Source: Eonycteris spelaea | Lineage: Eukaryota > Chordata > Mammalia > Chiroptera > Pteropodidae | Length of the DNA stretch: 64,000 nucleotides | NCBI GenBank assembly: GCA_003508835.1 | Contig: PUFA01000084.1 | Coordinates: 5,084,001-5,148,000 of the forward strand | Direction: 5' to 3' | Part shown: positions 34,721 through 46,570 of the stretch, in pieces | Layout: each line of letters starts with the position of its first letter | Numbering within the stretch: position 1 is the first letter of the stretch | The notes under the pieces: generated by a model | Database searches by the model: none | Seen by the model: only the letters and a program-made list of their open reading frames with translations | Told to the model about the DNA's origin: nothing | Translations under genes and position numbers: made by a program

Positions 34721-34905
34721 TACTAATGGCTTCCATTTAGCAATGCTTACGTTATAGTAGGCACTGTGCCTATATGCCTATATGTAATACGCACAAACAA
34801 TCCTGTCGGGTGGATAACATGACCGACAGGGAAAGTGTAACTTGTTCAAGATAGCACAATTGAAGAGAGGGGCCTAGAATTCAATCTCAGGTTTGTCTGC
34901 ACTTA
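34721..34905 (-). mobile_element. MIR-type SINE, antisense
   Basis: 'atagtaggcactgtgcctat', then 'acttgttcaagatagcacaa' and 'gggcctagaattcaatctca' follow antisense MIR order. It carries an 8-bp perfect inverted repeat at 34802-34830. Confidence 0.6.
34802..34830. repeat. 8-bp perfect inverted repeat, 13-nt loop
   Basis: CCTGTCGG (34802-34809) and CCGACAGG (34823-34830) are exact reverse complements with two CpG pairs. It lies inside an antisense MIR. Confidence 0.9.
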
Positions 34906-35834
34906 ACTGCCATCCTACCTCAGCTGCTGCTCAGAACTCTATGAGGCCCAGATCTAGGGATCATCAGTCACATGATAGCCTCTTTTAGTGTTTGGCACCA
35001 TTTCACTCAGGCTGACCCCACTGACCAAACTAACCTCAGAACCATCATGTGGTACTAGCTTCAGAGGGACAAATGACAGTTATGGTTACAGGCTTCAATG
35101 ACACTGAATTGCTGTTGAGAGAAACTCTGTGCTGCATTTTTTATCTCACAACAGAAACGGTACCCCCTGTCACCACCACCACCACTACTTTTGGTTGTTA
35201 TGGATTCCCACAGCATCCATCTGTCCATTCCTCTCCACCTTTTCCCTGGTGGTAGGGTTATAACAGTGTCTTTGGCAGGGTTAGCAAGTGACTCACTTAC
35301 TTACCTTGGTTGCCAATACATAACTAGCCTATTAATAATTATGCATATGTTTTATGTGGCCTTAGATAATCTGAGACAATTTTACACATCTGGCATCTGA
35401 TATTGGATCAATAATCCTTCATACCTGGTCTCCTATTATATAACTATCTATTAACAAAATATCACATAAGAAAAAATAATTTACTAGAGTATTTTATAAG
35501 TGATGCGTACTCGTGTACTTATAACTTTTTATTGACGGTTACCTAAATAACAGTTTTTGCTCAATAATATAAAAGAATAAACCTAATATTTGTTTTCTTG
35601 CTTTAAAGTATATCATATCTGTCATAAATACCTTAAACTGTGATTTTTCACATCTTTATAAGAGCCGTCTGTACATATTTTTTTTTTGTTTCGTGTGTTT
35701 ATTTTCTACAGCTCTCTTTAGAGCACTTTTAGGTTCACAGCACAATTAATAGAAAGGTATATGTATGCATTTTTTAGCAGTTGAAAGTCATTAGCTGTAT
35801 GAGAGTAAGATATATTCTCATTTATCTTTTAGTG
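34906..35834. other. Mostly unique DNA
   Basis: A short (CCA)n-like run lies at 35171-35188. At 35.69-35.77 kb 'agagcacttttaggttcaca' resembles an antisense L1 fragment. Nothing else recognised. Confidence 0.4.
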
Positions 35835-35912
35835 TATCATAAAGTCAAGCACAACACTTTGCATGTAATAGACGCTCACTAAATATTGTTTACTTAGTGA
35901 ATAAATTAGTCT
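35835..35912 (+). mobile_element. LINE-2 3' terminal fragment
   Basis: 'aagcacaacactttgcatgt' with 'aatagacgctcactaaatat' follows the L2 terminal pattern 'cacatagtaggcgctcaataaatat'. Confidence 0.6.
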
Positions 35913-36200
35913 GTACTAGGTTGAACAGATTTGCAGTCCTAAATTGTTCTTGCCATCATTTCACTCTGCATAATTAAAGAAATTTTACTAAAATGATTAA
36001 AAATGTGTTATTGAATGACTGGTGTAGATTCTAAAGCAGGGATGAAAGAGACCCTGCTGTATTCCTATGAGGATGCAGTGAGGATGTTTCTCACTGCTGG
36101 GTATACTTGGCGGATTTTATGTGTAACTGTACTAATTTACTTCACTTAGGAAGGTTAGAGTTATGATTTCCATATGGGACTCTAAAACTTTTTTCTTTTA

Positions 36201-36720
36201 TTCCTGTCCTGTCAACTAATAATTTTTTCCTATTGTAAAATAATGATTACTGTAGCAATTATATATGAAAATAAAAAGAAGAAATAAAATTATCAATATC
36301 CTACTATCGCAATATAATTATTCAATATTTTTGTGTGTTCTATTTTTTTTTTCCTCTTTCATGCAGTTTTGCCATGCCCATACAATTGGTACCCTGTATG
36401 TTTATAGACCATTATAGTACCACAGAGTACCTTGGGTATTGCTACAAAATATTCCTTTATATGGATATGTTATGTTTTATTTATGCTTTTAGTTTTTCTG
36501 TGCCATGAATATTATCTTTTTAACATAAATCTGTTTTTAGTTATGTAAGATAGATTCCCACAACTAATTAATGAGTACAGATTTTTAACTTTAAGTTCTT
36601 GATACATATTACTCAATAGTTTTCCAGAAAATTTTTAGCAATTCACATAATTTATCAAAGTGTATGAAGATGGTATTTTATAGAACCATCGTCAAAATTA
36701 TTACCTCTTAAGCAAGTATT
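36201..36720 (-). mobile_element. Old LINE-1 3' fragment, minus strand
   Basis: Antisense L1 3' text, strongly decayed: 'aaaatattcctttatatgga', 'ccatgaatattatctttt', 'caatagttttccagaaaatt' and 'agcaattcacataatttatc'. Assignment is by resemblance only. Confidence 0.45.
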
Positions 36721-37277
36721 ATGTAGATCTACTGATTTTAATATATTACTGTCATCCACTACGGTCAAAAGTATATAAATTAAACTCTTCAATTTGCTTT
36801 CAGAAGAATTATGAAATATTTTTAAAGGTCACAGTAGTTTGGAGGCTGCATGTTAAAATACAGTTTCCACCTACATGCAGATATGTTTCAGGTCTAATTG
36901 TAAGTCCTGCATTGTATCTCGTGTGGCTTTAGCATTCTCTCTTGTAGCAATCAATCTCATTTCTAATTGCTGTTGAAACTGAAGTTAATGAACATTCAAA
37001 GTTTACTTTATTTATTTATGCATTTTTTGTGGACTGTTCTACAAAAACAACTTTCTTCCTTACCAATATACCAAACCTAGTGCAGATGAATCTGAGTGGT
37101 TTCATTTTAGAGAGTAGTAGTCGTATTTGTATTAGAAGGCAATAGTCTTGGAAAAATACCAAAAAAAAAATCATTTTAAAGTGTTTGCCTCGTACTCTAG
37201 TGAAAGCATTTTCATTTCAGAGGCTGTGATGAGTCTTAGTCTCTTGATGGTACTTGTTTTGATAACACTACTAAGGG

Positions 37278-37281
<4 letters not shown>
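36721..37281. other. Unique AT-rich DNA
   Basis: No gene or repeat recognised. Confidence 0.4.
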
Positions 37282-37331
<50 letters not shown>

Positions 37332-37333
37332 TG
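37282..37333. repeat. (TG)n microsatellite
   Basis: About 21 uninterrupted TG units, then one A interruption and a few more TG units. Likely length-polymorphic, with Z-DNA potential. Confidence 0.97.
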
Positions 37334-37950
37334 CACTCACATGTATGAATTTAAGGTGATTTGAAAAATCCTCTGGGGAAAATATAGATATAAAATAACT
37401 CACCTCTTTTAAGCACTGCAGTCTTTCCTACTTTTCTGCAGAAATTATCTCAGCATAATACTGGTTCTACTTAGAAAATTAACTTTTACTTATATTTTGT
37501 TTTACATTTCAGGTACTGATAAATTTCAAGTCTGTCTGTGCCCTACAGCTGCACAGGTATGTATACAAATCACCTATAGTTATACAAATTTATGTATTAA
37601 CTGACAAGTTTTTACATTTTTGTATATTAAAATTGCTTACAGATTTCATAATGTGAAAATGTTAATTTTTGAGTACTTATAAATATTGACAGCTTTAAAA
37701 GATAGTACATTTTATACATACCTTGCATTTCACACTATTGTAAGAATCAAATAAACATTTCAGAGATTTGATGAGGCAGAATAATTTTAATTACAAAGCA
37801 TTCATCTGGTGAAACATTAGAGAATGTTTATGGAACTATACTATTACAGCAACTGCTGATACGGGGTCAAATTATTGCAAAACTGCTGGATTTGACATGA
37901 TTGCTTTATTTTCAAACTTTTTTTCTGCTTTGGAGTTTATTTTCTGTGGT
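37334..37950. other. Unique DNA containing an exon-like segment
   Basis: Contains 37513-37556, a 44-bp segment bounded by a good acceptor and donor (see findings). The rest is AT-rich and unrecognised. Confidence 0.35.
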
Positions 37951-37979
37951 GGTTGTTTTAGGTAAGGAGTGGTTGCAGA

Positions 37980-38133
37980 TGCACTGTCTGCTGCACTGTC
38001 TCAAGCACCAGACAAATAGAAAAAAATGTTTGCACCTGCTTAAAATCTCAACCTTGCGGTGTTGTGGTTCTTGGGCAACAGGCAGGAATTCTCAAAAGCT
38101 TGGTTGCACCTGCTCAATTGTTGCTTGCAGCTG
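37980..38133. promoter_or_regulatory. E-box-rich candidate regulatory cluster
   Basis: Two copies of TTGCACCTGCT(T/C)AA (38030-38043 and 38104-38117), each with a CACCTG E-box, followed by a CAGCTG E-box (38128-38133). Just upstream a 12-bp near-tandem duplication (TGCACTGTCTGC then TGCACTGTCTCA, 37980-38003). The surroundings are non-repetitive. bHLH or zinc-finger E-box binders are plausible. No direct evidence of activity. Confidence 0.35.
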
Positions 38134-38200
38134 TGTCATTTGAGTGAGCGCACAGAGAAGCCTGTTAGCAGTTTGCTTGTGCTGTTACGTATATTGTGTA

Positions 38201-39168
38201 CTCTGAGTTTAAAAGATTCTTACTTGACGTAGACCTTGAACTATTACATTGGTTTATTGTAAAACTTACTGGTTTTAGCTCCCAAACATTTTCTCCAAAT
38301 TCTTCATTCTGACTCTCAAATATTTTTAGTTAACTGTCCTACATAATGTGTATGTTAACTTCTCTAAAGGATACCTGAGAGAGCAGCTCTCTCCAGATAT
38401 GTGGGTTGATAATAATTTTTGTCCTGGTAGACATATTTTGTGTTTGGCTCAATTTTACCATGTTGGCAACCCCACTATGCGAGGCTGGATATAGTTATTG
38501 ATCCATGTAGCTGAACAGATTTGAAAGCATTTGGCTATTAGTGGACACATGGGCATATTCAGAAAATTTAAGGGTATATTGTAAGATGATTTCTTGATTT
38601 GTGTATGAGTCTCTGTTGCAGTTGGGTGGAAGTGAGAGAGAAAAAAGGTGAAAATTAAATAGTAATCTAAGAAAAGGGGCTAAAATCCAGATGTAGTTTT
38701 TACGACTAGAATACTATCCTTTACTCTCATCAATTCTAGTCACCTGGTATTTTCCTGAAGTATTGTTATCAGTGATATTGTTTCTTTTAGTTAATGGTTG
38801 TATATATTCTCTGACAAATATCTACATTTTAATATAGCTAAGCTATTATAGACTATATCTTGTTCTGGTTAGAAAAAAAATTCTATAAATGCAATATCAA
38901 AAGTTGCAACTAACTCAATATAAAAAGCATTTAGTTAAATAATTTATTTGGTAGTCCCAAACTCCCCATATTGAAAACTTATTCAAATAACTGGCATTAT
39001 TCTCATTAACATATTAAAAATGCTAAGGAGTATTTAGTAACATGAAGTCTTAGAGCTGGTGTATCTTTTCTGTTTGTTGACCCATTTAAATCTGTTTTTT
39101 GTTTTTTTAAAATAAATCTCCATAATATGAATTTAACCTCTTTGGAAGTAGGAAACAGGTGCTAAGAT
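38201..39168. other. Unique AT-rich DNA
   Basis: No gene or confident repeat seen. Confidence 0.4.
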
Positions 39169-39245
39169 AAGTGGAGGATTGTCCACAGCCCTTAATTCAA
39201 TGCCTTGAATATAGTAGCTGGTCAATAAATGTTGAATGAATGCAT
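39169..39245 (+). mobile_element. LINE-2 3' terminal fragment
   Basis: 'aatgccttgaatatagtagc' with 'tggtcaataaatgttgaatg' is the L2 3' end. Confidence 0.7.
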
Positions 39246-39650
39246 ATATTAATAAAACATGTCTGGGGCTGTATTAGGAATAGAGAAATAGGGTTCCAGA
39301 AACTTGTTACTCATTATATATTTTTTATGGGTCTATATGGACTTCTTTTAGTTCTCATATTGTTTATTACACAGAGATGAGACTACTGATAAATTGTCCT
39401 TAAAATGAAAAATAAATATGTATGAATTAATCCTCATTATAATTGAGAATTGATATCACACTTTGCAATATGCTTTATATTCATTTTTACTGACTATGAG
39501 GAAAATCTTTATGTTATCCTATTTTACACACATGCAGAAACATCCATGACTAAGTTGCATGGAACTTCGGAAATACTTTAGAGCACAGGAATAAACTAAT
39601 CTTCTGTGTTATATGATCAATGCTATAGATTTCCTGAGCAATAGCTTGTG
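39246..39650. other. Unique DNA with a possible MIR scrap
   Basis: 39470-39545 faintly resembles antisense MIR. Otherwise nothing. Confidence 0.3.
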
Positions 39651-39719
39651 TTCTCTCTTTCTCTCTTCCTCCTCTCTCCCTCTCTCCCCTTCTTCCTTCC
39701 CTCCCTTCCTCTCCTCTTT
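39651..39719. repeat. 69-nt uninterrupted pyrimidine tract
   Basis: Every base from 39651 to 39719 is C or T, mainly CTCT and CCTT motifs. Triplex (H-DNA) formation is conceivable where mirror symmetry exists. Confidence 0.95.
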
Positions 39720-39726
39720 GCCCTCC

Positions 39727-40630
39727 CACCGCATATCTCTAACTCACTGAAACATAAAAATAAAATGTATGTGGACTTTCTTCAAGTCAGATAAGGTCAG
39801 ATCATATTAAAAATCTGTAACTGTTTTTGGTTAAACAGAAATAATGGGCTCTGTGCTTACTGTATACATGTTTATAATTATGGTTTCTGTTATTAACTAA
39901 ATTTTAACTGTAAATAAGAAATAAAGTCAAGTAGAGGTAGCGTCAAAATAAGACCTATAGGTAGGCCATTATAAAGTTCCATTTTGTGTGGCATGAGTCA
40001 GCCACATAATGGCAGAGGTTGCATAATGAGCCAATATCTGTTGCATCAAAATATCTTGTTTAGGGTTCTCAAATTTCAGGACCACTAGTTGATGATGTTC
40101 ATGGGTGCTGCTAGGCTTGGAGGTACCTTTCCTCTGGGAACAGTTTTCCTTTCACTCTAGTTTACACCAGTGGGTAAGAGGCCAATGTCAAGGACATTAT
40201 TTTTTTTCTAGAACCTTAGTATAGTAGGTTAAACTATATTCCTTTGTTTATCTCAACATTAGAAATTAAGAGATAAGCCAAGAACATGTCTTACCTATAA
40301 TACTAAATTAGATAATTGCAGCTGCTTCAGTGACTTGTACTAGGAATTAGAGTGTAGAATCCCAAGGAGGAAGAAATCACCAAGGCCCAGGATTTCTGGG
40401 CATAATTGCAGATATCTCTGTGATTTCAGAGTTAAAGCAATAAAGAAAATTAACATTTATTTAAAACATAGCATGTCTAGATATAATTTCTCTCCTCCTT
40501 TCTTTTACTCTACATAGTAAGTAGAAATCTACTCTTTATTTGACACGGTGCTAGGCTAACTGAATATAACGAAGTCCTTGACCTCAAAGGGCACACAGGC
40601 TGTTGGGACAAACGTATGTCAATGGAGCTT
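39727..40630. other. Unique DNA
   Basis: No gene or confident repeat recognised. Confidence 0.4.
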
Positions 40631-40830
40631 GTTTTGGCTTCACCACTTATTGTTAGTGTGGAGCGGTCTTTTCCTTTGTTACTTTATTTGTAAAATTGGA
40701 AAAAACAATAGGATCTACCTCATATATTGTTGTTGTTAGATATAGCACAATGCATGTAAAATTCTTAGTTTGGTGCTTGGCACATAGTAAGCTCAATAAA
40801 GCTTAGCTACACTATTATTATTTCTATCAC
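40631..40830 (+). mobile_element. MIR SINE, sense
   Basis: 'cttatttgtaaaattggaaa', 'aataggatctacctcatata', 'ttgttgttgttagatatagc' and the end 'gtgcttggcacatagtaagc' follow the MIR in order. Confidence 0.8.
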
Positions 40831-41000
40831 CACTATCACCACTACTACAACTTAGATAATTAAGGAAGACCCCATCGAATTGACTGAGAGCAGGGATCCT
40901 GGTCTGGACATTGTCACGTAGATTATCTTAAAGGTTCTAGCCAAAGTTACCTCTGCTCTAGGGCTTTAGAAGAGAGTCTAAAAATAATAGAGTGTTAGAA

Positions 41001-41160
41001 CTTGCAGTGATCTTAATGGCTATCTATTTAACATCTTTATTTTGCCCATGGTGAAAAAAAAAAAAGGCTCAGAAAAGTTTATATACTTGTCAGGGTTATA
41101 CAGACTAGTAAGCACAAGAGTAGAATTTGAACCAGAACTATTGATTCTTGGTCTACTGTG
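41001..41160 (-). mobile_element. MIR-type SINE, antisense
   Basis: 'ggctcagaaaagtttatata', 'cttgtcagggttatacagac' and 'gtagaatttgaaccagaact' follow antisense MIR order. Contains a 12-base A-tract. Confidence 0.65.
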
Positions 41161-41570
41161 AGATACCTCATATGCAAACATATTAGAGTTAAAAAATTTT
41201 TTCTACTTGTGATTGGAGAGTTGATTGCTTATCTCCAGGAAGTAAATGCACTATGTCCAGTTGCTGGAAAACTAACCATAAGACAAGCTATCTAGTTCTG
41301 AATCCAAAAGACTTTCAGGTATTTTTAATGGGATCTTCATCTAAATTGATTAAATTTATTTTGTGTTTGTAAATAACTGTTTTCTTCCAAAGGAGAATAA
41401 ACTGAGGTTTACCAGGACATTACCATCTAAATGTTTAAAGGAGTCTGTGAATACCTTAAATAAATCAGCATCTTGAAAGCCAATGACATTTTTAGGATCT
41501 CTGGATTCTAAATCTTCTGCTTCAATTTGAATTTAGGATCTTTAGAGTCCAAGTGATATGCACTGAAATC

Positions 41571-41760
41571 CCAGTCCCACAGTTTATTGATTTTGTACCT
41601 GATCAAGGCCTCCTAACCTTACTAAGCCTCAAATTTTTCTATTTAAAACATGGTGATAAGAATGTCCACCTTTTTAATGATGGATGTGAGGATTAAAGTA
41701 GATTAGGTATACAAAATATTTAGTGCACGGCATCCACTAGTATTCCCTATATATTAATTT
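41571..41760 (+). mobile_element. MIR SINE, sense
   Basis: 'ttactaagcctcaaattttt', 'aacatggtgataagaatgtc' and 'gatgtgaggattaaagtaga' are MIR segments in the right order. Confidence 0.7.
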
Positions 41761-42617
41761 CATCTTTCTTCTTATGTTAAAATATAAAAGCTGTTATGAT
41801 GGGCAGTATAAAAATTTAGAGTTCACACATTAAGAAAGGTAATTTTGGCCAAGTTATATTTTTGATGAAAGCATTTGAATATCTCAGTTCATTGTGGTTA
41901 GACTCATCATTTCTATCTATGCATGCCAGATTTCTGTAGAAGGCTGGGGATATTTAAAGAAAAACTTAAGATGAGGACAATCACATCCACTACAAGGTCT
42001 ACTGATTTTTGGAAACGTACCTTGCCATGAAAGAGCTGTTGATACAACTCCTGATGACTATCATCCCTCTTTGGAAAGTCAGCATGCTTAAGACCAATCT
42101 CTGGCAAACAATGAAGAATCCATACTTATCAATTAAACCATGTACTCTTACATGCATCTTAATGAACTGAAGGTAGTTATGTTGGCAAGTTTGCCACAAT
42201 CTAAGTAGCCCCAGGTTTAGTGATCATAGTTGGCAATGAGTAGATGACTATCTTTTTTCTTTGAGCAGGAAATTAATGTGGTAAAATGTCCAGATACTCT
42301 CCCATGCAAACCCCCTCAACAATAGAAAAGTGGATTTGCAAATTCGTATGAACGATTTTCCCTTAATTATCTTTAATAAAAACTAGATGATCTTAATTAT
42401 AGTAAACCAGTTTTATTTATTTTTTTTTCTGCCAGGCTTTTTATAATGCAGAAGTATCTTCCTGAACAGCAATCAGAAAAAAAGGGAAAAGGCACTAGAT
42501 AATTTATGGATAGACCATTGCTCAGCAGAGTGAATAAAGTCGACTTGCCTATTAATACAGTTTTGCCCATGATGAGTCAAGGTAAATGTTAACAATTAAT
42601 GAAATTTTTATTTAGTT
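41761..42617. other. Unique DNA
   Basis: Overlapping minus-strand frames of 64 and 66 codons (41913-42199) show no recognisable motif. No repeat recognised. Confidence 0.4.
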
Positions 42618-43013
42618 AGGTATTAGTTCTCCAAGGCTGCCGTAACAAAGTATCACAAACTGGGTGGCTTCAACAGCAGTAATTTGTTTTGTCACAGCCG
42701 AGAAGTCTGAAATCAATGTTTTGAAAGTTAGTTCCAGGCTTCCCTCCTCAACTTATAGAAGGTCTTCTTCTCCCTGTGTCTCTTCACGTCATTTTCTCTC
42801 TATACATATGTGCCTCTGTGTCCCAATTCCTCTTTTTTTTGTAAGGATACAAGTCATATTGGATTAGGGCCCTCTCTAATGATCTCGTTTTTAACTTGAT
42901 TACCTGTGTAAAGACCGTATCTCCAAATAGGGTCACATGTGAGGTCCTTGGGATTAGGAATTCAACATATCTTTTTTGAGGGGGAGGAGCAGGTCACAAT
43001 TAACTCATAACTA
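42618..43013 (-). mobile_element. MLT1-type solo LTR (ERVL-MaLR), minus strand
   Basis: The reverse complement of an MLT1-like LTR. The left edge is 'ggtattagttctccaaggct' and 'gccgtaacaaagtatcacaa'. In the middle are 'aagtcatattggattagggc' and 'aagaccgtatctccaaatag'. The right edge is 'aattcaacatatcttttttg', closing near 'cataacta'. Solo, with no internal MaLR sequence. Ancient non-coding LTR that can occasionally supply promoter or polyadenylation signals. Confidence 0.8.
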
Positions 43014-43019
43014 TTGGGT

Positions 43020-43230
43020 TAATAATAGTTAACATTTACTGAGTGACTTATATTTTAGATGTTTTATATATATTATTGATAATTCTTACAAGCGTCTATT
43101 AGGTAGATTTATCTTTCCCATTTACAGGTGAGAAAAGTTAAACTCAGAGAGAATAAGCAATTTGTCCAGGATCACACAGCAGCAAATATTAAAAACTAGT
43201 GTTTAAACCCAGAATTCATGCCACCCTTTT
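43020..43230 (-). mobile_element. MIR-type SINE, antisense
   Basis: 'agttaacatttactgagtga', 'tacaggtgagaaaagttaaa', 'gcaatttgtccaggatcaca' and 'gtgtttaaacccagaattca' follow the antisense MIR. Abuts the MLT1 LTR. Confidence 0.75.
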
Positions 43231-43640
43231 TATAGATGACCTTCATAGTAATTTAGTCGAAAACCTAAAAAGTACTTTGAGCATTTACGGGTTTTTTTGT
43301 CATTAGGGCTTGTGCTAAAAGACATTTTATCCATCAAAAATGGTGCATTATGCTTTTGCATAAATGCCCAACACTGACTGCCTGTATCTTCACTCCTGAT
43401 TTTTTCACCAACGGTTGCCTTGAATTTTTAGTGTCTTAGCTTCTCTGCACCTGATGAAGCTTTTGGACAGGATGGATTCTGAACATAGACTGCATGGGTT
43501 GATTCTGGCCCCAGTTTGTGTGGGTGGCTTTGAGAGCCAAGTCATGCCCAGAGTCTGCTACTCAACACATGCCCACTCTGCTCTCCTTCTCTTTCTTCCT
43601 CCTCTCCCTTATCTTCAGTTTTCCACTTTTAAGAGGTAGT

Positions 43641-44880
43641 TTATGATTTCTTTTTTATTTTTATTTAACAATCCCTTCCATGAGTAATAAACATTGAAAG
43701 CGCTAAGTGTGAAGAATGACAAAAGATCGAAAGCCGGTGCCCCCATAGGTGTTTACTATAACCTGGACACATCTTTATTGTTACTCATTTGCGCTAAAGA
43801 GCAAGGGATGCTGATACCTCATTTAAGCTTCCTATCTCACCGAAGGAACAGTTTGCTTCTCACTTTGAAGTTTTAAAGCAGAACTTGCTCATGACCCAAT
43901 TTCACTAATGATTCTCTTAAGTAACCCTTGTACTCATTTATAAGATTTTTTTCCCCACCCACTGTCTGTCTAGCCTGGTTTAAAATTTTTATATATGTAC
44001 TTTTAAAAAATTGATTAGCTGGAGAGCTGCCCATTCCTCTGTGCTGTATAATAAGGATTTAAAACTGCACACTGAATTCTGTATAGTGTAATTAAAACTG
44101 ACCCACATTTGGACCTGAGTACACCAGGACTTAGCCAAACTTGCCATGAGCTGAGTTCTGGTGGCAGATGGGAACTAATGAGGACACACTCCACTCCAGA
44201 ATTTCCCAGCTGCTTGGCCCCTTTTTGTACAAACAAGGTTTGGAGCGAAGTCCGGATCCCAAGAGCATGTTCTGTAAATGTGCTGTACCCAACTATTTGG
44301 GAAATGTTCTCACAAAATCAGGCTGTTTCGAGGTCTCCTTAAGGCCTCTGCTACTGTCAGTTTTTAAACATGAAAATTAGAGGGGCCTTTCGTGCTCAGT
44401 TTTTAATTTTAAAGTGAATTAAAATTACATTTTTCCCCTGCCTGTTTTCCTGTGACTGGGGATAGAATGATCACTCATATCCAAACCTGGAGATTTGCAG
44501 GTGGTTGTCGCAGGACTAGGTCTCTGTGCAACCTATGGATCTCTTCAACTGGTTTGATGTCCTGGGACTATTCAGGCAGATGTAATTGAATCAGTTTGAA
44601 GCAGCTGTAGCTGGCATGTGGTCTCTCAGATTGCTAGCACCTGCTTGTTTTTTTGCAACTCACCAGAGTGAGAGAAGTGCCAAAACCAGCATTGGTCTTG
44701 GAGCAGATAAAGCACTTCAGATCCTATATTCCAGTCTCCTTCCAATCTAGTCACATCATCATTGGTTCCTGATTTAATAAAACCCTTTTTCATGATTATG
44801 GCCGAGGTACACTTTTCCTTCTCATTCTTCTGAGTATTGTGATCCTGACAGAACTGACCATACTAGTCCAAAAAAATAAG
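43641..44880. other. Repeat-free block, possible conserved non-coding DNA
   Basis: About 1.2 kb without a recognisable transposon in a repeat-dense window. It has balanced composition, scattered CpGs ('aaagcgctaagtg', 'agatcgaaagccggtg', 'tttgcgctaaag', 'gagcgaagtccggatcc') and forkhead-like TGTTTAC and AATAAACA sites. Several short overlapping open frames (43694-43876, 44015-44380) on both strands show no protein motif. Enhancer-like, but not testable here. Confidence 0.35.
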
Positions 44881-45520
44881 GGAGTATAATGGTGATCAGG
44901 TGGCTTTGGGGCTCTCTTATCATTAGACAACTGGGTAGCCTGTGGCTTGCAGAATCATTTAAATGAACACACCAAATTCATTTGCTGTTCCAGCACAGTC
45001 TTATTGGCACAGAGTATGAACAGTTAATGTATAACAAACTGTGAGCTGTTACAGAATATGATAAATACGTTTGCTTAGCAGGGGGGCATGTTAAATGGAA
45101 CTATATCTCTAGTGTAAGTCTGAACTGATTGACATGGATTTCTTCAACACTTACTATGTGCAAGAAGATGAAGTCTGTTAGAAAAAGGATAAAAATTCTA
45201 GGACATAATACACATATAAAATACCTTTTAAAAGATATAGATTTGGAATTTTTAAAAAAAGTTTAACTCCACTTAAAGATGCTTGTTTACCTTTTCTTTG
45301 TTCCACTGTATTATTTGGTAGGCACATATTTAATTCTTAAATGTTACAAATTTTCTAATGTTTAATTTGAATCTGGAGATGATGGAGACAGCATATTTAC
45401 CTAAATTTTGTAGCTTAGATTACAAAATTCCTTTAAAATGGGTTCGATATTGATAATCTTATGAATAATAGTAATAAGTGAATTCTAAAAATTTCATTTG
45501 TTATCATCAGCAGATCCCTA

Positions 45521-46010
45521 TTTTGAAAGGCATGGCTAGGTGCTATAGACATAAAGAAGCATGTATGGTCTTAACTGGAAGAATCTTATGGTATACTTGA
45601 AGAGGTATACTGTACATTTTAAATACACACACAAACACACGGCAGTCTCAGTGTTAAATGCATGCTCTAGATCTGGATTTGGTGTCAAATGAACACTATA
45701 AAAGTAAAAAAAAATCATGCACTCTTGTCAAATGAATGTTCTAGACACGATGTTCCCCTTCTTCTCTTCACTGACATTAATTCATCATGGTTCTCTTGGT
45801 CTCTAGACCAGGACTTGAGCTCAAAATTTTTGCAGAAGACACCACTTTAGACAACCATTACTAGTTGATGGAAGTTAAGATGTGAAACCCAGTTGCCATG
45901 ACTGAAAAATGTCATGAAGTGCTAAAGATACTCAGTGGAGGAAGAGTGCTTGATGATTTGCAAGTAAGAAATGGGATTTGAGGTAGGCCTTGAAAAAATA
46001 TGAAACTTAG
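45521..46010 (-). mobile_element. LINE-2 fragments, antisense
   Basis: 'ggctaggtgctatagacata', 'tggtcttaactggaagaatc' and 'ggatttgaggtaggccttga' follow antisense L2 order. Decayed and discontinuous. A related scrap lies at about 45130-45170. Confidence 0.5.
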
Positions 46011-46215
46011 AACTTAAGCGATTAGAAAGGAGAAGAGATCATTTTCAGGCTGAGGACTAATCAACAAATGAGTCAAGTTTGGAATTATATGATATAATCA
46101 AGGACTATGAATAGACTTCAGTTGTAAATACTTAAGTGGTAATGTAATTATTACTTTAATATTTTTCTCCTCTACTAGACTATAAACTTTATGAAGTATT
46201 ATATTATTATTTATT

Positions 46216-46390
46216 ATAAAACACCTCCTCAGAAGAACTTTAGTTACTCCTCCTGTCTGAGTTAGGTCTTCCACATGTTTCTATAGGTTCTGATTCTTTT
46301 CCTTCAAAGCATGCCGTTCACCTGACAGCTTTGGGAGGACCGTCTCATTGCCAAGATTCTGAATTAAGAATTCAGGGGATTTAAAGAGGA
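46216..46390 (+). mobile_element. Possible LINE-2 fragment, sense
   Basis: 'cctcagaagaactttagtta' with 'ctcctcctgtctgagttagg' resembles the internal L2 3' region. Weak. Confidence 0.35.
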
Positions 46391-46570
46391 TTTTGTCATC
46401 TATAAACTTATGTAACAACAATAATTTTTAAAAAGAGGATTTTTATTTTTATAAATTCTGTGGCACTCTCCATACTGGTTTGGGGAATTTCTATTTTAAC
46501 CATAGTATTTAACATTTTTACTACATATTTCTGGTTTCAGGGAACAAAGAGGTAATTTATTATAGTATGC

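Noticed and set aside
37148..37348. Open frame ending in repeated Val-Cys
   Set aside because: Translation of the (TG)n microsatellite.
43694..44380. Several overlapping short frames on both strands
   Set aside because: Mutually overlapping, motif-free and without splice signals. More consistent with non-coding DNA of balanced composition.
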